Origin: Methylomonas sp.
GTDB lineage: Bacteria; Pseudomonadota; Gammaproteobacteria; Methylococcales; Methylomonadaceae
Direction of reading: 5' to 3'
Length of the DNA: 64,000 nucleotides
Assembly (NCBI GenBank): GCA_002928965.1
Contig: PERU01000011.1
Location: forward strand, 1 to 64,000
Part shown: in pieces, positions 1-9,417 of the stretch
How positions within the stretch are numbered: position 1 is the stretch's first letter
Layout: each line of letters opens with the position of its first letter
The notes under the pieces: model-generated
Database searches by the model: none
The model's input: the letters and a program-made list of their open reading frames with translations, nothing else
What the model was told of the DNA's origin: nothing
Position numbers and translations under genes: made by a program

Positions 1-1177
1 CTTTCGCAAACTTACGCTTCCCAACTTGATAAATGTGCTCGCTAGACATCTTCAGCACCAACTTAGGATCTTCCAATTTTTCACCGTCGATTTTCACTGC
101 GCCCTGCTTAATCATCCTCAATGCTTCGGACGTACTTGCAACTAACCCAGCTTCTTTTAACAAATTTGCCACGGGCATACCATTCGAATCCCCGACGAGC
201 TGTATCTCAGGCATATCATCCGGCATTGCGCCACGCTGAAACCGCGCCTCAAAGACCTCCAATGCATCAGCTGCAGCTTGATATCCATGAAACCTTGCAA
301 CGATCTCTTGCCCCAAACCAACTTTGTAATCCCTTGGATTGGCACCGGCCCAACATTCTTGCCGCCACAACTCAATTTCCGCCATTGACTTAAAACTCAG
401 CAATTCAAAATAGCGCCACATCAAATCATCCGAAATGGACATGATCTTGCCAAACATATCGTCGGGCGCATCAGCAATCCCGATATAGTTATTCAGTGAC
501 TTTGACATTTTCTGCACCCCATCCAATCCTTCCAGGATAGGCATAGTTAAAATCACCTGAGGCTTCTGACCATAAACCTCCTGCAGGTGTCGCCCCATCA
601 ATAGATTGAATTTTTGGTCCGTACCCCCCAACTCCACATCAGCTCGCATCACTACCGAATCGTATCCCTGGATCAACGGATATAAAAATTCATGAATAGC
701 AATCGGCTGCCCACCCTTGTAACGCTTGTGAAAATCATCCCGCTCCAGCATACGCGCGACCGTATGCTTGGCAGCCAATTGAATCATTTCCGCGCTGGAC
801 ATTGCAGCCATCCATTCCGAATTAAATTTAACCTCGGTTTTTTCGGGATCAAGGATCTTAAAAACTTGTTCCTGATAGGTTTTGGCGTTTTCGATTACCG
901 CCTCTTTGCTTAAAGGCTTACGCGTCACATTTTTCCCGGTAGGATCGCCAATCATAGCCGTAAAGTCACCGATCAGAAACTGCACCCTGTGACCAGCATC
1001 CTGAAACTGTTTCAGCTTGTTGATCAACACGGTGTGTCCCAAGTGCAAATCAGGCGCTGTCGGATCAAATCCCGCCTTAACAATTAACGGGCGATTCTCC
1101 TCCAGTTTTTTGATCAAATCGGCTTCCAACAGAATTTCATCGGCACCATATCGCAGCTGAGCCATGGTTTCTTGCAA
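1..1177 (-). CDS. tyrS: Tyrosyl-tRNA synthetase (3' end cut by window edge)
   Basis: Charges tRNA-Tyr with tyrosine in the cytosol. Reading the minus strand gives a class I synthetase with the HIGH-type motif HLGHT (in [15 protein letters not shown]), the KMSKS loop ([13 protein letters not shown]) and a C-terminal S4-type RNA-binding segment ending [10 protein letters not shown] at the edge. About 392 residues are visible, so only a few C-terminal residues are missing. It is the longer, TyrZ/TyrS2-like bacterial form. The start is uncertain. A GGAG at 1187-1190 is well spaced for TTG codons at 1180 or 1177, whereas the first ATG (1165) lies 21 nt away from it. It is divergent from the M23 peptidase gene, an arrangement common in gammaproteobacteria. 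Confidence 0.95.
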   Translation of the reverse strand, partial: MQETMAQLRYGADEILLEADLIKKLEENRPLIVKAGFDPTAPDLHLGHTVLINKLKQFQDAGHRVQFLIGDFTAMIGDPTGKNVTRKPLSKEAVIENAKTYQEQVFKILDPEKTEVKFNSEWMAAMSSAEMIQLAAKHTVARMLERDDFHKRYKGGQPIAIHEFLYPLIQGYDSVVMRADVELGGTDQKFNLLMGRHLQEVYGQKPQVILTMPILEGLDGVQKMSKSLNNYIGIADAPDDMFGKIMSISDDLMWRYFELLSFKSMAEIELWRQECWAGANPRDYKVGLGQEIVARFHGYQAAADALEVFEARFQRGAMPDDMPEIQLVGDSNGMPVANLLKEAGLVASTSEALRMIKQGAVKIDGEKLEDPKLVLKMSSEHIYQVGKRKFAK

Positions 1178-1316
1178 CAATTTCTTCTCCCAAAATACTG
1201 ATAACTTCCTTGCATTATAAATTATCGGCCTGCAAGTTAAGGATAAAAAAATCCCGACTCAGTTCGCCATATCCTGCAAAATTGCCTACAATGATATAAT
1301 CGACAACTATTGACGC

Positions 1317-2615
1317 GTGATTACTGTGAACAACAGAATACTCAAAACTGCGCTATTAAGCGCCAGCACCGTAGTAGCTGCCAGTGCAAGTTACGGACTC
1401 ATTTCGCATAAAGCTTTTCAAGACTTTAAATCAACCGAACAGGAACGCCTGATCTCATCCAAAATTAATCAGTACACCAACTATCAGGCCCCAAATACAA
1501 GCAAAACAAGCATTACTGAAGATGTCGAACATACCATCAAATCCGGTGAAAGCCTGTCCAGCATATTTTCTGCACTTAACTTGAGCAGTGAAGATTTACA
1601 TAAAATTATTCATGCCAACTCGACAGGTCGGCAATTTTCAGAGGTACTTCCTGGCCAGGATTTGATTGCTACAGTGAACGCCAAAGGCGAATTAGAGCAA
1701 TTAACCTATGCAAAGAACCCATTCGAAACACTGGTTGCCACTCGACATGATGACAATTTTGACGTCAAACTTTTCAGCAAAAAAGTTGATCATCAAATCA
1801 GCAGCGCCAAAGCTACCATTCATTCCTCACTATTCGAAGACGGCGTAAACGCTGGATTATCTGAAAAAATCATCCTGAAACTAGCCGATATTTTTGCCTG
1901 GGACATCGATTTCGCCCTCAATTTAAGAGAGGGGGATGATTTCACTGTTGTGTATGAAAAACTCTATGTCGACGGCAAAGAATTCGATACCGGCGATATT
2001 TTGTCTGTGGAGTTTATAAACCAGGGTAAACGCTATACCGCCGTGCGCTTCGAGGACAATCAAGGCAATACCGGCTACTACACACCCGAAGGCAATAACC
2101 TGCGTAAAGCCTTTCTACAAAATCCTATGGATTTTGCCAGAATCAGCTCACATTTCAATCTGCACCGCAAACACCCGGTGCTGAATACAATCCGTGCCCA
2201 TAAAGGTGTCGACTATGCCGCTTCGATTGGCACACCGGTGAAAACCACAGGTGACGGCAAAATTGTGTTTCACGGCGTCAAAAATGGTTACGGCAATGTC
2301 GTGGAAATTCAGCATGGTCAACAATATTCCACGCTATATGCGCATTTATGCCGATTCAAATCCGGCCAGAAGCTTGGCGGCAACGTTAAACAGGGTGATG
2401 TAATCGGCTATGTTGGAAAAACCGGCTTGGCCACCGGCCCGCATCTGCATTATGAATTTCGTATTGCCGGCCAGCATGTCAATCCATTGTCAGCCAAATT
2501 ACCGCGATCCATGCAGATGGACAACGCCCTGCTAGCCAAATTCAAAGCACAAACCCAGCCACTGATGGCTCAATTACAAAAAGCCAAAGGCGACGAATTG
2601 CTTGCAAAAAACTAG
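1317..2615 (+). CDS. LysM-like/M23 family peptidoglycan DD-metalloendopeptidase
   Basis: Predicted to cut peptide cross-links in the periplasm, like MepM/YebA. The N-terminus has a membrane-spanning or signal segment (about residues 8-26). It is followed by an OapA/LysM-like region (VEHTIKSGESLSSIF, about residue 65 on) and a C-terminal M23 domain. The zinc site is visible: H295 and D299 in AHKGVDYA, H343 in YAHLCRF, and H376/H378 in GPHLHYEF. At 432 residues the length is normal for the family. The chosen start is GTG at 1317; a second GTG nine bases downstream is possible. It overlaps the next gene (anmK) by 14 nt, linking murein cleavage to recycling of anhydro-muropeptide sugar. Confidence 0.93.
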   Translation: MITVNNRILKTALLSASTVVAASASYGLISHKAFQDFKSTEQERLISSKINQYTNYQAPNTSKTSITEDVEHTIKSGESLSSIFSALNLSSEDLHKIIHANSTGRQFSEVLPGQDLIATVNAKGELEQLTYAKNPFETLVATRHDDNFDVKLFSKKVDHQISSAKATIHSSLFEDGVNAGLSEKIILKLADIFAWDIDFALNLREGDDFTVVYEKLYVDGKEFDTGDILSVEFINQGKRYTAVRFEDNQGNTGYYTPEGNNLRKAFLQNPMDFARISSHFNLHRKHPVLNTIRAHKGVDYAASIGTPVKTTGDGKIVFHGVKNGYGNVVEIQHGQQYSTLYAHLCRFKSGQKLGGNVKQGDVIGYVGKTGLATGPHLHYEFRIAGQHVNPLSAKLPRSMQMDNALLAKFKAQTQPLMAQLQKAKGDELLAKN

Positions 2616-3753
2616 ACTTCCATCCGAACTTTACATTGGCTTGATGTCCGGCACCAGCATTGATGGTATCGATGCTGCTTTGGTGGACTTTAGTGGTAAT
2701 AAAATTTGCCTGCTGGCCTTCCATTACCAAGCTTTTCCCAACGCTCTCAGGCAACAACTCCATCACCTCAGCCAGCCTGACCAGCCTGTACTGCTGAGCC
2801 ATTTCGGCGAAATTGATGCGCAACTGGGGCAATTGTTTGCCCAAGCAAGCCTGAAATTACTCGAAAAAGCCAATCTCAGACCTACGGATGTAACCGCCAT
2901 CGGCAGTCACGGCCAAACTGTTTATCACGCACCGGAAGGACAATACGGATTTTCCCTGCAAATTGGCGACCCAAACCGACTTGCCCAAATCACGGGCATT
3001 ACCACCGTCTGCGATTTCCGCCGCCGCGATATCGCCGTTGGCGGCCAAGGTGCGCCGTTGGTTCCCGCGTTTCATCAGGCGGCATTTTTCGATCCCACAA
3101 CCCCCAAAACCATCCTGAATATCGGCGGCATTGCCAACATCAGCATTCTCACCACTGACCAAGTTTCCGGTTTTGATACCGGCCCAGGCAACACGCTGAT
3201 GGATTATTGGTGCCAAATCAATATTGGCCAAAATTATGATGCGCATGGCGATTGGGCCAGCACTGGTCAGGTAAACCAGGATCTGCTGCAGCATCTGCTG
3301 GATGATGCTTACTTCGATCTCACGCCACCTAAAAGTACCGGCAAAGAATACTTTTCGCCAGCATGGCTTGATCAAAAAATAGCCTCATATCGTCATTGCA
3401 AGACCCAAGATATACAATCGACACTCTGTCAATTCAGCGCTGACAGCATCGCCCAAGCCATATTAAGGCATGCGCCCGAGAGCAGGCAGGTTTTGGTATG
3501 TGGCGGTGGTGCCCACAACCAACAGCTAATGGCCATGCTTAACAACGCGCTGCAAATACCTATCCTTTCAACTGCAGAATTTGGCATTGAGCCTGATCAG
3601 GTGGAAGCTATAGCCTTTGCTTGGCTGGCCAGACAGACGCTAAACGGGCTTCCAGGCAATCTCTGCAGCGTTACAGGCGCTCAAACGCCGGTCATTTTGG
3701 GCGGCATTTATCCTGGTCGATATCAGGTACAAAACGTTGGAATAGCGCCCTGA
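2602..3753 (+). CDS. anmK: Anhydro-N-acetylmuramic acid kinase
   Basis: Phosphorylates and hydrates 1,6-anhydro-MurNAc to MurNAc-6-phosphate during peptidoglycan recycling. Family signatures are the N-terminal ATP loop IGLMSGTSIDGIDAAL, the GSHGQT motif, GNIGGIAN-like INIGGIANIS, and FDTGPGNTLMDYW. The length (383 residues) is typical. The start is a TTG at 2602 inside the end of the M23 gene, since the first ATG (2644) would remove the first beta strand of the fold. Translation is therefore probably coupled to the upstream peptidase. It converges on argC with a 13-nt gap. Confidence 0.95.
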   Translation: MQKTRLPSELYIGLMSGTSIDGIDAALVDFSGNKICLLAFHYQAFPNALRQQLHHLSQPDQPVLLSHFGEIDAQLGQLFAQASLKLLEKANLRPTDVTAIGSHGQTVYHAPEGQYGFSLQIGDPNRLAQITGITTVCDFRRRDIAVGGQGAPLVPAFHQAAFFDPTTPKTILNIGGIANISILTTDQVSGFDTGPGNTLMDYWCQINIGQNYDAHGDWASTGQVNQDLLQHLLDDAYFDLTPPKSTGKEYFSPAWLDQKIASYRHCKTQDIQSTLCQFSADSIAQAILRHAPESRQVLVCGGGAHNQQLMAMLNNALQIPILSTAEFGIEPDQVEAIAFAWLARQTLNGLPGNLCSVTGAQTPVILGGIYPGRYQVQNVGIAP

Positions 3754-3766
3754 AAATAACAGCGCA

Positions 3767-4795
3767 TCAAGGGTACAAGGCCACTGTCTCCAGGCCCTGC
3801 TGCTCGGGGAAGCCAAATAACAGATTCATATTCTGCACGGCCTGACCGGAAGCTCCCTTAACCAAGTTATCGATCACCGACAAAATTACTACCGTATTGC
3901 CAGCCTGCGGTTGATGCACAGCAATTTGGCAACGATTACTGCCGCGAACATTGCGGGTATCAGCATGAGCCCCTGAAGGCAACACATCCACAAAATCTTC
4001 TGTTTGATAACGTTGCTCGAATACACTTTGCAAATCGACAGCGGATTTTAAACGCGCATACAAGGTGGCATGAATACCACGTATCATCGGCGTCAAATGC
4101 GGCACAAAGGTCAATCCTACAGATTGGGCGGAGGCTAATTCCAGCCCTTGCCTGATCTCCGGTAAATGCCGATGACCCGCTACGGCATAGGCTTTAAAGC
4201 TTTCGCCGGCTTCGCTCATCAATGAGGAAATTTCTGCCTTTCGCCCTGCCCCGCTGACACCGGACTTCACATCGGCAATCAAAGAATCGGCATCGATTAT
4301 GCCAGCTTCCAGTAAAGGCAAAAAACCTAACTGCACGGCTGTCGGGTAGCAACCGGGGCAAGCAATCAAGCGCGCTTGTTTGATGGCCTCTCTATTCACT
4401 TCCGGCAAACCATAGACAGCTTCGGCGATCAATTCCGGGCTGGTATGGCTCATGCCATACCATTTCTCCCATTCAGCCACATCCTTGATCCGAAAATCCG
4501 CCGACAAATCGATAACTTTAATTCCTCGCATCAATAATTCAGCCGCCATATTCATGGCCGTGCCATTGGGCGTGGCAAAAAACACTACATCGCAGTCACT
4601 CAGATTTTCACTATCAGGCGTTGCAAACACAGCATCACATAACCCCCGCAAGCTGGGATACGTTTTATCGACCCGTTGACCGGCATCGGCACGTGAGGTT
4701 ACTGCTGTCACCTGCACCTGCGGATGCAATGCCAGAATCCGTAACAATTCCACCCCGGTATAGCCGGTACCACCCACAATGCCTGCTCGTATCAT
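3767..4795 (-). CDS. argC: N-acetyl-gamma-glutamyl-phosphate reductase
   Basis: Third step of arginine synthesis: NADPH-dependent reduction of N-acetylglutamyl phosphate to the semialdehyde. The Rossmann motif [15 protein letters not shown] starts at residue 4 and the active-site cysteine lies in [10 protein letters not shown]. The ATG at 4795 is chosen over the ATG at 4828 because it places the nucleotide-binding strand at the extreme N-terminus, as in other ArgC proteins, giving 342 residues. It is divergent from the quinone oxidoreductase gene, with about 117 nt between them for both promoters. No other arg gene is adjacent. Confidence 0.95.
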   Translation of the reverse strand: MIRAGIVGGTGYTGVELLRILALHPQVQVTAVTSRADAGQRVDKTYPSLRGLCDAVFATPDSENLSDCDVVFFATPNGTAMNMAAELLMRGIKVIDLSADFRIKDVAEWEKWYGMSHTSPELIAEAVYGLPEVNREAIKQARLIACPGCYPTAVQLGFLPLLEAGIIDADSLIADVKSGVSGAGRKAEISSLMSEAGESFKAYAVAGHRHLPEIRQGLELASAQSVGLTFVPHLTPMIRGIHATLYARLKSAVDLQSVFEQRYQTEDFVDVLPSGAHADTRNVRGSNRCQIAVHQPQAGNTVVILSVIDNLVKGASGQAVQNMNLLFGFPEQQGLETVALYP

Positions 4796-4912
4796 CTTCT
4801 GTATCTCATAAAATCCAATGTCCCCCAAAATCAGCGGTATTGCCGCCCTGCATCTGTGGCATAAAGCCGCATATAATAAAGACTATTTAGTCGTCTACAA
4901 AACCCTTGGCCC

Positions 4913-5890
4913 ATGCGTGCGATTGAAATCATTTCCGATAGCTCCGCTAACCGCTTGCAACTGACAGAAACAGCCTGTCCCAAACCTTTGCATAATCAGG
5001 TGTTGATCAAAGTTTCAGCTGCTGGTGTGAACCGCCCGGATTTGTTGCAACGCCAGGGCGTTTATCCACCACCCACTGGCGCTTCAGCTATTTTAGGACT
5101 GGAAGTCGCTGGCACCATTGCAGAAATCGGCTGCGATGTTACCGATTATCAGGTCGGCGATGCGGTTTGCGCTCTGCTCACGGGTGGTGGCTATGCCGAA
5201 TATTGTCTGGCTTCTGCAGAATGTTGCCTGCCAATACCTCAGGGCCTAAGTTTTATTCAAGCCGCTGCATTACCGGAAACATTCTTCACCGTCTGGAGTA
5301 ACCTGTTCGAACGCGGCCGATTGATGCCCGGAGAGAGCCTGCTGGTTCACGGAGGCAGTAGCGGGATTGGCACAACAGCCATCTCACTGGGCAAGGCATT
5401 TGGTAACGTTGTGTATGTCACCGTAGGCAGCACTGAAAAACGCCAGCGCTGTCTGGAATTGGGCGCGGATGCGGCGATTGATTATCGCGAAGAGGATTTT
5501 GTCGAGCAAATCAACCTGATCACCACCAAAAAAGGTGTCGATGTGATTCTGGATATGGTCGGCGGCGACTATTTTCCCCGCAATCTAAAATGCCTAGCTG
5601 TTGAAGGCCGTCTGGTGCAAATAGCCATTCAACATGGCGCCAAGAGTGAAATCAATTTATGGAGCGTCATGCAAAATCGCCAGACCATTACCGGTTCCAC
5701 GTTACGGGCGCGCGACGACCGTTTCAAAGGCAGGATTGCTCGGCAACTATATGAAATTGTCTGGCCGTTATTGGCAAACAGCACCATTACACCCGTCATT
5801 GATTCAGTGTTCCCCTTGGCTGATGCTGAAGCCGCCCATAGCCACATGAACAGCAACCAGCATGTCGGCAAAATCATTTTGGAGATTTAG
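4913..5890 (+). CDS. NAD(P)H:quinone oxidoreductase, zeta-crystallin/PIG3-like MDR family
   Basis: A zinc-independent medium-chain dehydrogenase/reductase of 325 residues. It carries the quinone-oxidoreductase signature GVNRPDLLQRQGVYPPP near the N-terminus, a GroES-like fold, and an NADPH-binding loop of the type VHGGSSGIGTTAI. The PIG3 group reduces quinones by one or two electrons. The substrate here is not determined by sequence. It ends directly at the start of the sulfurtransferase gene (stop 5888-5890, ATG 5891), so the two form an operon. Confidence 0.88.
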   Translation: MRAIEIISDSSANRLQLTETACPKPLHNQVLIKVSAAGVNRPDLLQRQGVYPPPTGASAILGLEVAGTIAEIGCDVTDYQVGDAVCALLTGGGYAEYCLASAECCLPIPQGLSFIQAAALPETFFTVWSNLFERGRLMPGESLLVHGGSSGIGTTAISLGKAFGNVVYVTVGSTEKRQRCLELGADAAIDYREEDFVEQINLITTKKGVDVILDMVGGDYFPRNLKCLAVEGRLVQIAIQHGAKSEINLWSVMQNRQTITGSTLRARDDRFKGRIARQLYEIVWPLLANSTITPVIDSVFPLADAEAAHSHMNSNQHVGKIILEI

Positions 5891-6736
5891 ATGCCCTACA
5901 CCACCCTGATTGCCGCCAGCGAACTGGCAACCCATTTGGATAAACCCAACTGGATCGTTTTCGACTGTCGTTTTTCATTGACCGACAGTTCGTCCGGCGC
6001 CAAAGCCTATCGCCATGGCCATATCCCCGGCGCGCGTTATGCCGATTTAAACCGGCATTTGTCATCACCAGTAAAAAGTTATACCGGGCGTCATCCATTA
6101 CCAAATTTTTCGGTATTGACCAAGCAATTGGGGCTTTGGGGTGTTAAGAATACTAGCCAGATCGTAGTCTATGACGACGCCAGCGGCGCGTTCGCAGGCC
6201 GCATGTGGTGGTTATTACGTAGCATGGGCCATCAACAGGTGGCCGTATTGGATGGCGGCATACAACACTGGCAAAAACAAAACCTGCCACTCACTACCGC
6301 ATTACCCAATATCATACCCGGCCAATTCCGCAGTTATCTTGATCCCGGCCAATGGCTGATTACTGCAGATGTCGAAAACGGCTTGGCAACCCGCTGCATC
6401 ACCCTGATCGATGCCCGCACCCCTCAGCGTTTTCAAGGTCTGCAAGAACCCATCGACCCGATAGCAGGCCACGTCCCCAAAGCGTTGAACAGACCCTTTC
6501 AGTGCAATCTGGGTAAAGACGGTCTTTTCCTGCCCGCAACACAACTTAACAATCAATTTCAAATGCTGACCGCCAATCGAAACCCGAAACAGATTGTGCA
6601 CATGTGCGGCTCCGGCGTAACGGCTTGCCATAATTTGCTGGCTATGGAAATCGCCGGGTTAACGGGATCCAAACTCTATGCCGGTTCGTGGAGCGAATGG
6701 ATTGTGGATAAGAATAGAGCTGTTGCGAAAGGTTAA
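5891..6736 (+). CDS. sseA: Thiosulfate/3-mercaptopyruvate sulfurtransferase (tandem rhodanese)
   Basis: A two-domain rhodanese of 281 residues. The N-terminal domain has no catalytic cysteine loop. The C-terminal domain carries the loop C239-G-S-G-V-T in HMCGSGVTACHN, the CG[ST]GVT form typical of mercaptopyruvate-type enzymes rather than the CRxGx[RT] loop of classical rhodanese. Other signatures are HIPGA in the first domain and a GSWSEW-type C-terminal motif, YAGSWSEW. It probably moves sulfane sulfur to cyanide, thiols or a protein acceptor in the cytosol. It is immediately downstream of, and likely co-transcribed with, the quinone oxidoreductase gene. Confidence 0.9.
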   Translation: MPYTTLIAASELATHLDKPNWIVFDCRFSLTDSSSGAKAYRHGHIPGARYADLNRHLSSPVKSYTGRHPLPNFSVLTKQLGLWGVKNTSQIVVYDDASGAFAGRMWWLLRSMGHQQVAVLDGGIQHWQKQNLPLTTALPNIIPGQFRSYLDPGQWLITADVENGLATRCITLIDARTPQRFQGLQEPIDPIAGHVPKALNRPFQCNLGKDGLFLPATQLNNQFQMLTANRNPKQIVHMCGSGVTACHNLLAMEIAGLTGSKLYAGSWSEWIVDKNRAVAKG

Positions 6737-6958
6737 ATCGAACCAATGCCGCCAAAGGCGGTTATTAGGAAAAATCAGAAATTATATAAATTGTTATTAT
6801 TCAAATCGTTGTCGCGGCGCCAACCCTGGTTTCCATGGAGTAATCTTTAGTATCTGCCAGGATAATACGCTCAAAACGAATTATAGAATCCAGTCATTTA
6901 GCCATGAAAGTTTCCGAAGCCGGCCTAGGAGCCTGTCCGAGAATTTGTATCCCGTACC

Positions 6959-7129
6959 ATGGCGGATTTGCTGGATAAACACTATAACTGATATAAAGCC
7001 AACAGCAACTATACTCAAGGCGACTGCAGGCATTTGATAAATGATGTAAAAGTCAAGCAGACAGCCATTAGTCTAGAGAAGCAGGATTCAACGAAAATTA
7101 ACGAATATCTGCGAAATCAGCTGTTTTAG
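6959..7129 (+). pseudogene. Short broken reading frame with an internal TGA
   Basis: Starting at ATG 6959 the frame reads MADLLDKHYN, then a TGA at 6989-6991, then continues in the same frame for about 45 codons of Lys/Asn/Gln-rich sequence (ending INEYLRNQLF) to TAG at 7127-7129. A TGG-to-TGA change would explain the break. I do not recognise the family. It lies between the inverted repeats, so it may be a relic of an element-borne gene, or simply chance open frame. Confidence 0.25.
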
Positions 7130-7170
7130 ATTGATAACCCCGACTTACTCATGCCTCGTTGGAGACTAAC

Positions 7171-7569
7171 ATGAAAACACGCATATTTTTGAGCTTACTG
7201 ATATTGCCGCTTACTGTTTCGGCACAAAATCCAGGGCATATACCAGCCAGCCAAGCGCAAATACAGCAAATGATGCAACAAATGCAAGGCATGCAGAGCT
7301 GTATGGCCAATATCGATCAGGCAGAAATGCAAGCCTTTCAACAAAAAGCCGAAGCCATGGACGCTGAAATAAAAGCATTATGCGCTGCAGGTAAACGAGA
7401 TTCTGCCATGGCGAGAGCCATGGCCTTTGGCAAAGATGCCGCTCAAAGCAATCTGATGCAACACATGAAAGCCTGCGGCGAAGGCATGCAAAACCTCATG
7501 CCCCATCTACCAAAATCCGCTCAATCTGACGCAAATGATGACAAAACCATGCATGTTTGTGATGAGTAA
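7171..7569 (+). CDS. Small secreted Met/Gln-rich protein, four cysteines
   Basis: Unrecognised family, 132 residues. A standard signal peptide (MKTRIFLSLLILPLTVSA, cleavage before QNPG) sends it to the periplasm or outside. The mature part is helical and rich in Met and Gln (QQMMQQMQGMQSCM), with four cysteines that could form two disulfides (SCMAN, ALCAAG, KACGEG, HVCDE). ATG 7171 is chosen because GGAG at 7161-7164 is ideally spaced; the in-frame TTG at 7159 is too close to that site. Methionine-rich periplasmic proteins sometimes bind copper, but no specific metal motif can be claimed here. Confidence 0.75.
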   Translation: MKTRIFLSLLILPLTVSAQNPGHIPASQAQIQQMMQQMQGMQSCMANIDQAEMQAFQQKAEAMDAEIKALCAAGKRDSAMARAMAFGKDAAQSNLMQHMKACGEGMQNLMPHLPKSAQSDANDDKTMHVCDE

Positions 7570-7905
7570 ACTATAGAATTTCCAACATAGGCTGACCCAT
7601 TACTGAGGTTTGAAGTGTGTCGGTTAACCTTGGCCGAGAAGAATAGAGAAACCGGCTACGAAAAAGCCCTGTTGGTCAGATTTCCCGCTCATTTTCGTTA
7701 AATAGCACCACTATTCGCCTCAAATGATCAAAACATCTGACTCAAAATGGCTTTCCCTCGCGACAATGCCTATTCTTGGAAAGGCTCCTAGACGTATTTT
7801 GTTGCATTTTCAGGCCGGCATAAACTGCCCGCATACTTTAAAGCGCTTCCCCCTTAAAAAAGTCCGTTAAATTTCAACTCCTATTCAACCCTTTTTGACT
7901 CTTTT
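7570..7905. other. Gene-free stretch before the phosphohexomutase
   Basis: 336 bases with no supportable gene. Bases 7630-7791 look like an insertion-sequence terminus, ending in the inverted repeat at 7772-7791. The remaining 114 bases should hold the promoter of the phosphohexomutase gene, but no convincing sigma-70 hexamers or Shine-Dalgarno sequence stand out. Confidence 0.5.
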
Positions 7906-9351
7906 ATGATTTCAATCAACATCCAACACATGATGGCCACCAGCGGCGTGGCATTCGGCACCAGCGGTGCCCGCGGACTGGTCAGCCAGATGAGCCCAGA
8001 GGTTTGCGGTGCTTACACATTGGCGTTTTTACAGGGTTTGAATCTGGCCAAACCGGGCCAGAAAATTGCCTTGGGCATGGACTTGCGACCGTCCAGTCCG
8101 GCTATAGTGCGTGCGTGCGCCGAGGCTATTCGCCAAGCCGGTTGCGAGCCATTATTTTGCGGCGCTTTGCCTACTCCTGCGCTGGCGTTTTACGCGATGT
8201 CAACAGACATGCCGGCCATTATGGTTACCGGTAGCCACATTCCGTTTGACCGCAATGGGATCAAATTTTACCGAGCCGAAGGCGAAATCAGCAAAGCCGA
8301 TGAAGCAGTAATGACCAGTGCGTCGGTCGAATTTCAGGATTGGCAGGATGACGAGGAAATGCCGGACATCAACCCATCGGCACTGGCTGCTTACAAACAA
8401 CGTTACACCCGTATGTTTGCCGCCGACTTGCTGGACGGATGGCGCATTGGCCTTTACGAGCACTCCAGCGTGGCGCGTGATTGTCTGCGGGAGATTTTCA
8501 GCGAACTGGGCGCTGAAGTCGTCAGTCTAGCCCGCACTGAAACCTTTGTCCCCATCGATACTGAAGCCGTCAGTGAGGAAGATCGTCAACGCGGGTTAGA
8601 CTGGGCACAACAGTATCAAGTGAACGCGCTGATTTCCACCGATGGTGACGGCGACCGTCCATTAATTGCCGATGAAACCGGCGCTTGGCTGCGTGGCGAC
8701 ATTGTGGGTTTGTTATGCGCGCAATTTCTAGGTGCCGATACTATCGTAACGCCGGTCAGTTGCAACACAGCTATTGAAGCTTCGAAATTATTTCCACAGG
8801 TAGTACGCACTCGGATTGGTTCACCGTATGTGATTGCAGGCATGGAAGAAGCCGAAGCCAATGGTAGCCAAAGCGTGGCCGGTTTTGAGGCCAATGGTGG
8901 CTTTTTGGCCGGGAAAGGCTTGCGGGTTGGCGAGCATGAGTTGGCAGCCTTGCCAACCCGCGATGCGGTGTTGCCGGCATTGGCTTTACTGGCGATGGCT
9001 AAACAGCAAGGCGTTCAGTTATCGGCTTTGAGCACTCATTTACCCAACCGCTATACAGCCAGCGACCGCTTGCAAGACTTTGCAACCCAAGATAGTCGTG
9101 AACTATTGGCTAGACTGCAACAGGATGACACAGCCTATCAAAGCCTGTGGGGTAAGGAATTGGGCGACATAAACCAGCGTGATTTGACCGATGGCTTACG
9201 CTTAACCTTTGCCAATGGCGAAATCATACATTTGCGTCCTTCCGGCAATGCTCCAGAGCTACGTTGCTACGCCGAAGCGAGTTCTATAGACCGGGCGCAA
9301 GCGTTAGTAAATTGGAGCCTACAGCGGATTGCCGAACACGTTAAACGTTAA
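7906..9351 (+). CDS. Phosphomannomutase/phosphoglucomutase family protein with TGSHIP active-site loop
   Basis: Alpha-D-phosphohexomutase that interconverts hexose 1- and 6-phosphates, feeding GDP-mannose or UDP-glucose type precursors. Its 481 residues show the four-domain plan: FGTSGARG near the N-terminus, the phospho-serine loop VTGSHIPFDRNGIKFY (S110), the metal loop DGDGDRP (D246 on) and the C-terminal phosphate site RPSGNAPELRCYAEA. The loop is TGSHIP rather than the usual TASHNP, though the serine and histidine are kept. The start is ATG 7906; in-frame ATGs at 7930 and 7933 are also possible and would begin just before GVAFGTSGARG. Substrate preference cannot be read from the sequence. 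Confidence 0.88.
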   Translation: MISINIQHMMATSGVAFGTSGARGLVSQMSPEVCGAYTLAFLQGLNLAKPGQKIALGMDLRPSSPAIVRACAEAIRQAGCEPLFCGALPTPALAFYAMSTDMPAIMVTGSHIPFDRNGIKFYRAEGEISKADEAVMTSASVEFQDWQDDEEMPDINPSALAAYKQRYTRMFAADLLDGWRIGLYEHSSVARDCLREIFSELGAEVVSLARTETFVPIDTEAVSEEDRQRGLDWAQQYQVNALISTDGDGDRPLIADETGAWLRGDIVGLLCAQFLGADTIVTPVSCNTAIEASKLFPQVVRTRIGSPYVIAGMEEAEANGSQSVAGFEANGGFLAGKGLRVGEHELAALPTRDAVLPALALLAMAKQQGVQLSALSTHLPNRYTASDRLQDFATQDSRELLARLQQDDTAYQSLWGKELGDINQRDLTDGLRLTFANGEIIHLRPSGNAPELRCYAEASSIDRAQALVNWSLQRIAEHVKR

Positions 9352-9417
9352 TGTACAGTTAAGATTTCCTGGCGTATCCTGTTTCCGCTCCAACATCAAT
9401 CACACGAGGATTCAAAC

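Larger units (their letters stand above)
6925..7791. mobile_element. Possible decayed insertion element or MITE-like cassette bounded by inverted repeats
   Basis: The sequence CTAGGAGCCTGTCCGAGAAT at 6925-6944 recurs inverted at 7772-7791 with 18 of 20 positions identical. The repeats enclose an 867-bp interval holding the small secreted-protein gene at 7171-7569 and a broken short reading frame at 6959-7129. No transposase is recognisable inside, and no clear target-site duplication is visible next to the repeats. The stretch 7630-7791 reads like the non-coding end of an insertion sequence. This is an interpretation: the repeats could instead be two unrelated copies of a short dispersed repeat. 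Confidence 0.4.

Noticed and set aside
157..375. Minus-strand open frame inside the tyrS region
   Set aside because: It lies in another frame of tyrS and shows no family motif; tyrS reads through the whole interval.
2542..3375. Minus-strand open frames opposite anmK
   Set aside because: anmK has clear catalytic motifs on the plus strand over the same bases, and the opposite frames resemble nothing known.
6745..6770. Hairpin CCGCC-AAA-GGCGG after the sulfurtransferase gene
   Set aside because: The stem is only five pairs and no T-run follows, so it is not convincing as a terminator.
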